Origin: Escarpia spicata
Taxonomy: Eukaryota > Annelida > Polychaeta > Sabellida > Siboglinidae
Reading direction: 5' to 3'
Assembly (NCBI GenBank): GCA_963995525.1
Contig: OZ023213.1
Location: forward strand, 50,250,987-50,314,986
Length of the DNA stretch: 64,000 bases
The position numbers and the translations under genes were made by a program. Under the pieces are notes generated by a model, which was not told where the DNA came from, searched no databases, and saw only the letters and a program-made list of their open reading frames with translations. Positions 25,401 through 37,400 of this stretch are shown piece after piece (the first letter of the stretch is position 1; the number at the start of each line of letters is the position of its first letter).

Positions 25401-28400
25401 TAATATACATCAACGATTTGGATGATGAAATAACAAGCAAGGTGTTGAAATTTGCGGATGATACAAAAGTGTTTAGAAGGATTAAAAGTGATGGAGATAG
25501 ACAGCATTTACAAGATGATCTTGACAGGTTGATGAAATGGTCTGAAAAATGGCAAATGATGTTCAATTTTGGGAAATGTAAATGCCTCCACATAGGACAT
25601 GGGAACGAAGAGGTAGAATATACAATGGGGGGTACTGTACTAAGTACTACTGTAAAAGAAAAGGACTTAGGGTTAACCGTTAGTGCTGATATGAAGATTT
25701 CAGAGCAGTGCGGAATTGCAGCTTCAAAGGGAAATCAAATCCTTGGATTAATTAGGCGAAACATAACGTATAAGGAAAAAGAGCTAATAATACCGCTGTA
25801 CAAAACAATAGTTAGGCCTCATTTAGAATATTGTATTCAAGCGTGGAGGCCATATCGCAGGAAGGACATAGATATGCTAGAAAGAGTGCAGAGGAGAGCA
25901 ACTAAAATGATACAAAATCTGAGGGATCTTAGTTATGAAATACGCCTAAAAAAATGCGGTTTAACAACACTAGAGACCAGGAGATTGAGAGGAGATCAGA
26001 TAGAAGTGTTTAAAATATTGAAGGGTTATGAAAATATTGATAGAAATATGTTTTTCTCAGTTAAGAAAGATAGAAGGACTAGAGGACATGATCTTGCATT
26101 AGCAAAGGAGCAGAGTAGATTGGATATAAGAAAGTTTTCATTTTCACAAAGAACTGTAAATGAATGGAACAGATTACCTGCTGATTGTGTGGGTGCTAGT
26201 AGCGTGAATATGTTTAAAAATAAAATCGACACATACCTCAGACGGGCGGGATACACATAGATAAAAAGGTCGGACTCTCGAAAAGCCAAGGGCTTCCTTG
26301 TCCACCTGCTACCTAGAGTTAATTCTCTGGGTGGCAATCTTGTTAAATAAAGATCGTTTTTTAGCAGTTACTCACCGCTAAGTCACTATTTTAGCACGAA
26401 CTTAGAAGGCTCATCAGATGTGAAATGTCACTGAAAATCTGAATCGATGAAACACACCAAAAGTAGTCCATGTTTGTGTTGACAACGACCATGTTTGTTT
26501 ATGGTACACCATTTTGTTTGGTATCATGAGAACCGCCGTCCTCGTGGCTATCTGTAAGTTATGTCAGTAGTCTTGCCCCTTTTTTGCCAAAGTTGAATTT
26601 TTCCCTCGTTGAAACCAGATCCCAAATCCTGACAATCTCTTTATTTAGGTTTAGACTTATACAGATGAGACACGGAACTGGCTGAAGTTCTCAAAACGAG
26701 GCACGGAACAATCCCATGATGCTATGCATTGTTTAATTTCCTGTTTACATTATTTGAAGTTGTTGCTACGGAGAATAGTTTGACAGCCGGTAAACGAACA
26801 ATATACTTTGTGAAAAAGAGAGTTTAATCGAGATGCCGCCGAAGAAATAGAAAATTGTACGGAAGCGTCTGAGTGAGTGCAATGCACAAACACTGTGATG
26901 ACGTTGGGCTGTCAGATGCATTGTGGGCACTCCCATGGACTGAACCGCAGCATACGGCTGATAGGTTATTATTTCACGCAGGGGTTCAGTTAATAAATAA
27001 TGACATCGGCAGCAATAAAAAATGAACATTGTGAATGTTATTTTTATTCTAGATCCAGGAAATTAATGTTGGCGGGCCCGTAAAACATGTAATGTAAAAA
27101 GTCTGGCCTAATGTTGTATAAGCGAGTACTGTATGCGGAACTGAGTGTGCATGCGTACGAGTGTGCATGTGAGTGTGTGTGCATGCATGTGAGTGTGCAT
27201 GCATGCGTGAGAGTGTGCATGCATGCGTGTGAGTGTGTGTGCATGCATGCGGGTGTGCATGCATGTGTGCGAGTGTGCGTGCATGTATGCATGTGTGGGA
27301 GTATGCATGCATGCGTGTGAGTGTGTGTTCATGCGTGGAAGTATGCGTGCGAGTGTGCGTGCATGCGTGCGAGTGTGCGTGCATGTGTTCACACTTATGC
27401 AACAGCCCCATAAGTTCATTCCAATTTATCTATGACACACATCGGTTGCTCCAGCACTCGGAGCCTGCTCCGGAGCAACTCCAGCACAGTGAGCAGCTGG
27501 AGCAGAAGGTGGAGCAGCTCCAGAATGACCTTACCGGAGCAGAGGCAACCCTCAACAAACTGAAAGTGGAACTGAAACTGCGGGAGATGGAACTGAAGCG
27601 AAAGTCAGATGACTTCATGCAGCTGACCAGCGAGATCAAGGTATGTGCTGCCATCTGTTGGCGTCATTCGTGAGTTTGGTCAAACATGGATGTGTGTGTA
27701 CATGTCAAACATGTACACACCAACACACTGACACAGGCGTGTGCACACACACACACATACATACACACTGACACACAGATGCGTACACTTGCACACACAC
27801 ATACATGCACGAACACACACACACAACCATCTTATATGGTAATATTATTTTTATTATATAGGTTGTTGTATATATAGATAGGAATGCTTCCCAGAGCAGT
27901 TGTAGTAATGTTTGAATGAACAGGTCTGTCGGGGGTGAAGCGTAAAATGAACAGGTCTGTCGGGGGTGAAGTGTAAAATGAACAGGTCTGTCGGGGTGAA
28001 GTGTAAAATGAACAGGTCTGTCGGGGGTGAAGTGTAAAATGAACAGGTCGGTCGGGGATGAAGTATAAAATAAACAAGTCTGTTGGGGGTGAAGTGTAAA
28101 ATGAACAGGTCTGTTGGGGTGAAGTGTAAAATGAACATGTCTGTTGGGGGTGAAATATAAAATGAACAGGTCTGTTGGGGTGAAGTGTAAAATGAACAGG
28201 TCTGTCAGGGGTGAAGTGTAAAATTAACAGGTCTGTCGGGGGAGAAGTGTACAATGAACAGGTCTGTTGGGGGTAAAGTGCAAAATGTATTAAGCAGTCT
28301 TATAGACTGGATACTTTACTACATAATGATCTAGTGTTTTTTAGATAATATATCATTTTTAATCTGCCTACCTGTAGTAGGATAACGTATCACATTTCCT

Positions 28401-31400
28401 TACAGTGAGGGAAACAAAAGGAAATTAGTTGGACCTAAAAGAGATCAGACAGACTAACCATTTACAACTACAATCAACACGTCATGCCAGTGGTTTACTC
28501 AGACCTTATTTTCAAAATCATTGCTCATTGCTGGGTTTGGTGTAGGTAGACCTACTGGCTGTGGATATAAACATGTCACTACTGGGTGTGGTGTAGGTAG
28601 ACCTACTGGCTGTGGATGTAAACATGTCACTGCTGGGTGTGGTGTAGGTAGACCTACTGGCTGTGGATGTAAACATGTCACTGCTGGGTGTGGTGTAGGT
28701 AGACCTACTGGCTGTGGATATAAACATGTCACTGCTGGGTGTGGTGTAGGTAGACCTACTGGCTGTGGATATAAACATGTCACTGCTGGGTGTGGTGTAG
28801 GTAGACCTACTAGCTCTGGATGTAAACATGTCACTGCTGGGTGTGGTGTAGGTAGACCTACTGGCTGTGGATGTAAACATGTCACTGCTGGGTGTGGTGT
28901 AGATAGACCTACTGGGTGTGGATGTAAACATGTCACTGCTGGGTGTGGTGTAGGTAGACCTACTGGGTGTGGATGTAAACATGTCACTGCTGGGTGTGAT
29001 GTAGGTAGACCTACTGGCTGTGGATGTAAACATGTCACTGCTGGGTGTGATGTAGGTATACCTACTGGCTGTGGATGTAAACATGTCACTGCTGGGTGTG
29101 GTGTAGGTATACCTACTGGCTGTGGATGTAAACATGTCACTGCTGGATGTGGTGTAGGTAGACCTACTGGCTGTGGATGTAAACATGTTACTGCTGGGTG
29201 TGGTGTAGGTAGACCTACTGGCTGTGGATGTAAACATGTCACTGCTGGATCTGGTGTAGGTATAAATTTATATTATGTGTCTTCAACAATATTATCCTGG
29301 TTTAATATTGTTGATTGTAGTTGTAAATGGTTAGTTTTTATTAACTTTATTTTAGTCTTCAAAAGCATAAAATAAACAAGTCTGTTGGGGGTGAAGTGTA
29401 AAATGAACAGGTCTGTTGGGGTGAAGTGTAAAATGAACAAGTCTGTTGGGGGTGAAATGTGAAATGAACAGGTCTGTCGTGGGTTAAGTGTAAAATGAAC
29501 AGGTCTGTCGGGGATGAAGTATAAAATAAACAAGTCTGTTGGGGGTGAAATGTGAAATGAACAGGTCTGTCGTGGGTTAAGTGTAAAATGAACAGGTCTG
29601 TTGGGGGTGAAGTGTAAAATGAACAGGTCTGTCAGGGGTGAAGTGTAAAATGAACAGGTCTGTCGGGGGTGAAGTGTACAATGAACAGGTCTGTCGGGGG
29701 TGAAGTGTACAATGAACAGGTCTGTTGGGGGTAAAGTGCAAAATGTATTAAGCAGTCTTATAGACTGGATACTTTACTACATAATGATCTAGTGTTTTTT
29801 AGATAATATATCATTTTTAATCTGCCTACCTGTAGTAGGATAACGTATCACATTTCCTTACAGTGAGGGAAACAAAAGGAAATTAGTTGGACCTAAAAGA
29901 GATCAGACAGACTAACCATTTACAACTACAATCAACACGTCATGCCAGTGGTTTACTCAGAACTTATTTTCAAAATCATTGCTCATTGCTGGGTTTGGTG
30001 TAGGTAGACCTACTGGCTGTGGATATAAACATGTCACTGCTGGGTGTGGTGTAGGAAGACCTACTGGCTGTGGATGTAAACATGTCACTGCTGGGTGTGG
30101 TGTAGGTAGACCTACTGGCTGTGGATGTAAACATGTCACTGCTGGGTGTGGTGTAGGTAGACCTACTGGCTGTGGATGTAAACATGTCACTGCTGGGTGT
30201 GGTGTAGGTAGACCTACTGGCTGTGGATGTAAACATGTCACTGCTGGGTGTGGTGTAGGTAGACCTACTGGCTGTGGATATAAACATGTCACTGCTGGGT
30301 GTGGTGTAGGTAGACCAACTGGCTGTGGATATAAACATGTCACTGCTGGGTGTGGTGTAGGTAGACCTACTAGCTCTGGATGTAAACATGTCACTGGTGG
30401 GTGTGGTGTAGGTAGACCTACTGGCTGTGGATGTAAACATGTCACTGCTGGGTGTGGTGTACATACATGCCAACTCTTACGGATCACCCGTAAGTCTTAC
30501 GGATTTTCTAAGATTTGACGGTCTTACGGGCGTAGGACAAATTCCTTACGGGTAACGCGTTTTCATGTACTTAGTTGTTTTATTATTATTTGGTTATACG
30601 ACTCGTTATCATCAAACTAAATTATCCTTCCTGAATCGAGAAACGACCATTTGTCCAGATCATTTTAGTGGAGTTCAGTGCGCTAATCGAAGTCTCGCGA
30701 GATGCGAAGAATATATCCCAGATTGCAGTGCAGATACCTTTTTAGCATGCGCGGCAAACCATCTAGCGAAAATTCGTACCGCATGTAAATTTCGAAGAAG
30801 ATGGAGATTCCGGCGAGGAAGCGAAAACAGAAGCAGTATGCCGGGACGTATCAGTCCAGTTGGAATGGCTTGTTTAAAGGCATCATTAGTGAAAGTAAGT
30901 TAGGGAGCAACTACGCATGGTGTACTGTCTGTTGTCGAGACATTAAAGTGGCCGCCTCCGGCGTGTACGATGTGCGCGAGCACGTTAAATCGAAGACGCA
31001 CGAACGACAATTGCAGTGTTCGCAAGTAACCAGCTTTTTCAAGCCCAAGTCTACGGACTCCACCGACTCGACCACAAAAGCGGAGGTATTGTTTTCGTTC
31101 TTTGTGGCCGAGCACAACCTGCCCGCACTTTTGGCAGACCATTTTACCGACCTGGCCCGCCAAATGTTCCCAGATAGTGAGATCGCTAAGCGATTCAAGT
31201 GTAAGAGGATGAAAACAACCCAGATCGTGAAACGGTGCTTGGCGCCGGCAGCTACGACGCCCGTCATGGACCGCTGTCGAGGCGGACCTTTCTCTTAACT
31301 TTGACAGCTGCTGTCATCAGTTAAAGGTGTCGCCGGCGATGCTCCGCGACGCAAAGCATGCGTGCTATGAGGATAAGCTCGAGCACCTGTCTGACAAGTG

Positions 31401-34400
31401 AAGGTCAATAAAGAGAGTTGTGTGAACAGGTGTTGTTGTTAATGCCGGTATATTAGATATCAGCTGTATTGTCCTGTCGCTACACTTGCAGCTTGCTTAT
31501 GGCTGTCTTATGGATTTTTGCCCATAGTCTTACAGGTGTGGATCACTGAAGGTTGGCATGTATGGTGGTGTAGATAGACCTACTGGGTGTGGATGTAAAC
31601 ATGTCACTGCTGGGTGTGGTGTAGGTAGACCTACTGGGTGTGGATGTAAACATGTCACTGCTGGGTGTGGTGTAGGTAGACCTACTGGGTGTGGATGTAA
31701 ACATGTCACTGCTGGGTGTGGTGTAGGTAGACCTACTGGGTGTGGATGTAAACATGTCACTGCTGGGTGTGGTGTAGGTAGACCTACTGGGTGTGGATGT
31801 AAACATGTCACTGCTGGGTGTGATGTAGGTAGACCTACTGGGTGTGGATGTAAACATGTCACTGCTGGGTGTGGTGTAGGTAGACCTACTGGGTGTGGAT
31901 GTAAACATGTCACTGCTGGGTGTGGTGTAGGTAGACCTACTGGGTGTGGATGTAAACATGTCACTGCTGGGTGTGGTGTAGGTAGACCTACTGGGTGTGG
32001 ATGTAAACATGTCACTGCTGGGTGTGGTGTAGGTAGACCTACTGGGTGTGGATGTAAACATGTCACTGCTGGGTGTGGTGTAGGTAGACCTACTGGGTGT
32101 GGATGTAAACATGTCACTGCTGGGTGTGGTGTAGGTAGACCTACTGGGTGTGGATGTAAACATGTCACTGCTGGGTGTGATGTAGGTAGACCTACTGGGT
32201 GTGGATGTAAACATGTCACTGCTGGGTGTGGTGTAGGTAGACCTACTGGGTGTGGATGTAAACATGTCACTGCTGGGTGTGGTGTAGGTAGACCTACTGG
32301 GTGTGGATGTAAACATGTCACTGCTGGGTGTGGTGTAGGTAGACCTACTGGCTGTGGATGTAAACATGTCACTGCTGGGTGTGGTGTAGGTAGACCTACT
32401 GGCTGTGGATGTAAACATGTCACTGCTGGGTGTGGTGTAGGTAGACCTACTGGGTGTGGATGTAAACATGTCACTGCTGGGTGTGGTGTAGATAGACCTA
32501 CTGGGTGTGGATGTAAACATGTCACTGCTGGGTGTGATGTAGGTAGACCTACTGGGTGTGGATGTAAACATGTCACTGCTGGGTGTGGTGTAGGTATACC
32601 TACTGGCTGTGGATGTAAACATGTCACTGCTGGGTGTGGTGTAGGTAGACCTACTGGCTGTGGATGTAAACATGTCACTGCTGGGTGTGGTGTAGGTAGA
32701 CCTACTGGGTGTGGATGTAAACATGTCACTGCTGGGTGTGGTGTAGGTAGACCTACTGGGTGTGGATGTAAACATGTCACTGCTGGGTGTGGTGTAGATA
32801 GACCTACTGGGTGTGGATGTAAACATGTCACTGCTGGGTGTGATGTAGGTAGACCTACTGGGTGTGGATGTAAACATGTCACTGCTGGGTGTGATGTAGG
32901 TATACCTACTGGCTGTGGATGTAAACATGTCACTGCTGGGTGTGGTGTAGGTAGACCTACTGGCTGTGGATGTAAACATGTCACTGCTGGGTGTGGTGTA
33001 GGTAGACCTACTGGGTGTGGATGTAAACATGTCACTGCTGGGTGTGGTGTAGGTAGACCTACTGGGTGTGGATGTAAACATGTCACTGCTGGGTGTGGTG
33101 TAGGTAGACCTACTGGCTGTGGATGTAAACATGTCACTGCTGGGTGTGGTGTAGGTAGACCTACTGGGTGTGGATGTAAACATGTCACTGCTGGGTGTGG
33201 TGTAGGTAGACCTACTGGGTGTGGATGTAAACATGTCACTGCTGGATGTGGTGTAGGTAGACCTACTGGCTGTGGATGTAAACATGTCACTGCTGGGTGT
33301 GGTGTAGGTAGACCTACTGGGTGTGGATGTAAACATGTCACTGCTGGGTGTGGTGTAGGTAGACCTACTGGGTGTGGATGTAAACATGTCACTGCTGGGT
33401 GTGGTGTAGGTAGACCTACTGGCTGTGGATGTAAACATGTTACTGCTGGGTGTGGTGTAGGTAGACCTACTGGCTGTGGATGTAAACATGTCACTGCTGG
33501 ATCTGGTGTAGGTATAAATTTATATTATGTGTCTTCAACAATATTATCCTGGTTTAATATTGTTGATTGTAGTTGTAAATGGTTAGTTTTTATTAACTTT
33601 ATTTTAGTCTTCAAAAGCATAAAATAAACAAGTCTGTTGGGGGTGAAGTGTAAAATGAACATGTCTGTTGGGGGTGAAGTGTAAAATGAACAGGTCTGTT
33701 GGGGTGAAGTGTAAAATGAACAGGTCTGTCGGGGATGAAGTATAAAATAAACAAGTCTGTTGGGGGTGAAATGTGAAATGAACAGGTCTGTCGTGGGTTA
33801 AGTGTAAAATGAACAGGTCTGTTGGGGGTGAAGTGTAAAATGAACAGGTCTGTCAGGGGTGAAGTGTAAAATGAACAGGTCTGTCGGGGGTGAAGTGTAC
33901 AATGAACAGGTCTGTCGGGGGTGAAGTGTAAAATGAACAGGTCTGTCGGGGGTGAAGTGTACAATTAACAGGTCTGTCGGGGGAGAAGTGTACAATGAAC
34001 AGGTCTATTGGGGGTAAAGTGCAAAATGTATTAAGCAGTCTTATAGACTGGATACTTTACTACATAATGATCTAGTGTTTTTTAGATAATATATCATTTT
34101 TAATCTGCCTACCTGTAGTAGGATAACGTATCACATTTCCTTACAGTGAGGGAAACAAAAGGAAATTAGTTGGACCTAAAAGAGATCAGACAGACTAACC
34201 ATTTACAACTACAATCAACACGTCATGCCAGTGGTTTACTCAGAACTTATTTTCAAAATCATTGCTCATTGCTGGGTTTGGTGTAGGTAGACCTACTGGC
34301 TGTGGATATAAACATGTCACTGCTGGGTGTGGTGTAGGTAGACCTACTGGCTGTGGATGTAAACATGTCACTGCTGGGTGTGGTGTAGGTAGACCTACTG

Positions 34401-37400
34401 GCTGTGGATGTAAACATGTCACTGCTGGGTGTGGTGTAGGTAGACCTACTGGCTGTGGATGTAAACATGTCACTGCTGGGTGTGGTGTAGGTAGACCTAC
34501 TGGCTGTGGATATAAACATGTCACTGCTGGGTGTGGTGTAGGTAGACCTACTGGCTGTGGATATAAACATGTCACTGCTGGGTGTGGTGTAGGTAGACCT
34601 ACTGGCTGTGGATATAAACATGTCACTGCTGGGTGTGGTGTAGGTAGACCTTCTGGCTGTGGATGTAAACATGTCACTGCTGGGTGTGGTGTAGGTAGAC
34701 CTACTGGCTGTGGATGTAAACATGTCACTGCTGGGTGTGGTGTAGATAGACCTACTGGGTGTGGATGTAAACATGTCACTGCTGGGTGTGGTGTAGGTAG
34801 ACCTACTGGGTGTGGATGTAAACATGTCACTGCTGGGTTTGGTGTAGGTAGACCTACTAGCTCTGGATGTAAACATGTCACTGCTGGGTGTGGTGTAGGT
34901 AGACCTACTGGCTGTGGATGTAAACTTGTCACTGCTGGGTGTGGTGTAGATAGACCTACTGGCTGTGGATGTAAACATGTCACTGCTGGGTGTGGTGTAG
35001 GTAGACCTACTGGGTGTGGATGTAAACATGTCACTGCTGGGTGTAGTGTAGGTAGACCTACTGGTTGTGGATGTAAACATGTCACTGCTGGGTGTGGTGT
35101 AGGTAGACCTACTGGGTGTGGATGTAAACATGTCACTGCTGGGTGTGGTGTAGGTAGACCTACTGGCTGTGGATGTAAACATGTCACTGCTGGGTGTGGT
35201 GTAGGTAGACCTACTGGGTGTGGATGTAAACATGTCACTGCTGGGTGTGGTGTAGATAGACCTACTGGGTGTGGATGTAAACATGTCACTGCTGGGTGTG
35301 ATGTAGGTAGACCTACTGGGTGTGGATGTAAACATGTCACTGCTGGGTGTGATGTAGGTATACCTACTGGCTGTGGATGTAAACATGTCACTGCTGGGTG
35401 TGGTGTAGGTAGACCTACTGGCTGTGGATGTAAACATGTCACTGCTGGGTGTGGTGTAGGTAGACCTACTGGGTGTGGATGTAAACATGTCACTGCTGGG
35501 TGTGGTGTAGGTAGACCTACTGGGTGTGGATGTAAACATGTCACTGCTGGGTGTGGTGTAGATAGACCTACTGGGTGTGGATGTAAACATGTCACTGCTG
35601 GGTGTGATGTAGGTAGACCTACTGGGTGTGGATGTAAACATGTCACTGCTGGGTGTGATGTAGGTATACCTACTGGCTGTGGATGTAAACATGTCACTGC
35701 TGGGTGTGGTGTAGGTAGACCTACTGGCTGTGGATGTAAACATGTCACTGCTGGGTGTGGTGTAGGTAGACCTACTGGGTGTGGATGTAAACATGTCACT
35801 GCTGGGTGTGGTGTAGGTAGACCTACTGGGTGTGGATGTAAACATGTCACTGCTGGGTGTGGTGTAGGTAGACCTACTGGCTGTGGATGTAAACATGTCA
35901 CTGCTGGGTGTGGTGTAGGTAGACCTACTGGGTGTGGATGTAAACATGTCACTGCTGGGTGTGGTGTAGGTAGACCTACTGGGTGTGGATGTAAACATGT
36001 CACTGCTGGATGTGGTGTAGGTAGACCTACTGGCTGTGGATGTAAACATGTCACTGCTGGGTGTGGTGTAGGTAGACCTACTGGGTGTGGATGTAAACAT
36101 GTCACTGCTGGGTGTGGTGTAGGTAGACCTACTGGGTGTGGATGTAAACATGTCACTGCTGGGTGTGGTGTAGGTAGACCTACTGGCTGTGGATGTAAAC
36201 ATGTTACTGCTGGGTGTGGTGTAGGTAGACCTACTGGCTGTGGATGTAAACATGTCACTGCTGGATCTGGTGTAGGTATAAATTTATATTATGTGTCTTC
36301 AACAATATTATCCTGGTTTAATATTGTTGATTGTAGTTGTAAATGGTTAGTTTTTATTAACTTTATTTTAGTCTTCAAAAGCATAAAATAAACAAGTCTG
36401 TTGGGGGTGAAGTGTAAAATGAACATGTCTGTTGGGGGTGAAGTGTAAAATGAACAGGTCTGTTGGGGTGAAGTGTAAAATGAACAGGTCTGTCGGGGAT
36501 GAAGTATAAAATAAACAAGTCTGTTGGGGGTGAAATGTGAAATGAACAGGTCTGTCGTGGGTTAAGTGTAAAATGAACAGGTCTGTTGGGGGTGAAGTGT
36601 AAAATGAACAGGTCTGTCAGGGGTGAAGTGTAAAATGAACAGGTCTGTCGGGGGTGAAGTGTACAATGAACAGGTCTGTCGGGGGTGAAGTGTAAAATGA
36701 ACAGGTCTGTCGGGGGTGAAGTGTACAATTAACAGGTCTGTCGGGGGAGAAGTGTACAATGAACAGGTCTATTGGGGGTAAAGTGCAAAATGTATTAAGC
36801 AGTCTTATAGACTGGATACTTTACTACATAATGATCTAGTGTTTTTTAGATAATATATCATTTTTAATCTGCCTACCTGTAGTAGGATAACGTATCACAT
36901 TTCCTTACAGTGAGGGAAACAAAAGGAAATTAGTTGGACCTAAAAGAGATCAGACAGACTAACCATTTACAACTACAATCAACACGTCATGCCAGTGGTT
37001 TACTCAGAACTTATTTTCAAAATCATTGCTCATTGCTGGGTTTGGTGTAGGTAGACCTACTGGCTGTGGATATAAACATGTCACTGCTGGGTGTGGTGTA
37101 GGTAGACCTACTGGCTGTGGATGTAAACATGTCACTGCTGGGTGTGGTGTAGGTAGACCTACTGGCTGTGGATGTAAACATGTCACTGCTGGGTGTGGTG
37201 TAGGTAGACCTACTGGCTGTGGATGTAAACATGTCACTGCTGGGTGTGGTGTAGGTAGACCTACTGGCTGTGGATATAAACATGTCACTGCTGGGTGTGG
37301 TGTAGGTAGACCTACTGGCTGTGGATATAAACATGTCACTGCTGGGTGTGGTGTAGGTAGACCTACTGGCTGTGGATATAAACATGTCACTGCTGGGTGT

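Larger units (their letters stand above)
25007..27840 (+). repeat. Exon-cassette unit 6, partial, with LINE insertion
   Basis: Truncated unit: head (type I), a LINE insertion at 25091-26351, the intron, GT tract (about 27143-27390), exon A, then a CA tract (about 27725-27826). Exons B and C are absent; satellite sequence starts near 27915. A stretch present in other units near 15299-15480 is shortened here (around 26985-27030). Confidence 0.88.
30462..31564 (+). mobile_element. hAT-type DNA transposon, internally deleted
   Basis: 13-bp perfect terminal inverted repeats CATACATGCCAAC (30462-30474) and GTTGGCATGTATG (31552-31564), with 8-bp target duplications GTGGTGTA (30454-30461, 31565-31572) inside a 51-bp repeat unit. 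An 8-bp duplication is typical of the hAT superfamily. Just inside the left end are several CTTACGG/CCGTAAG copies, degenerate at the right end, likely subterminal transposase-binding motifs. The interior keeps only the two ends of a transposase gene, so it is non-autonomous. AATAAA at 31407-31412 follows the coding remnant. Confidence 0.93.
29370..33620. repeat. Compound satellite block 2 (interrupted by hAT)
   Basis: 31-bp array (29370 to about 29745), linker, 51-bp array at 29988-30461 and 31573-33514 split by a hAT element, then linker B. With the insertion removed the 51-bp array is about 47 copies. Confidence 0.95.
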
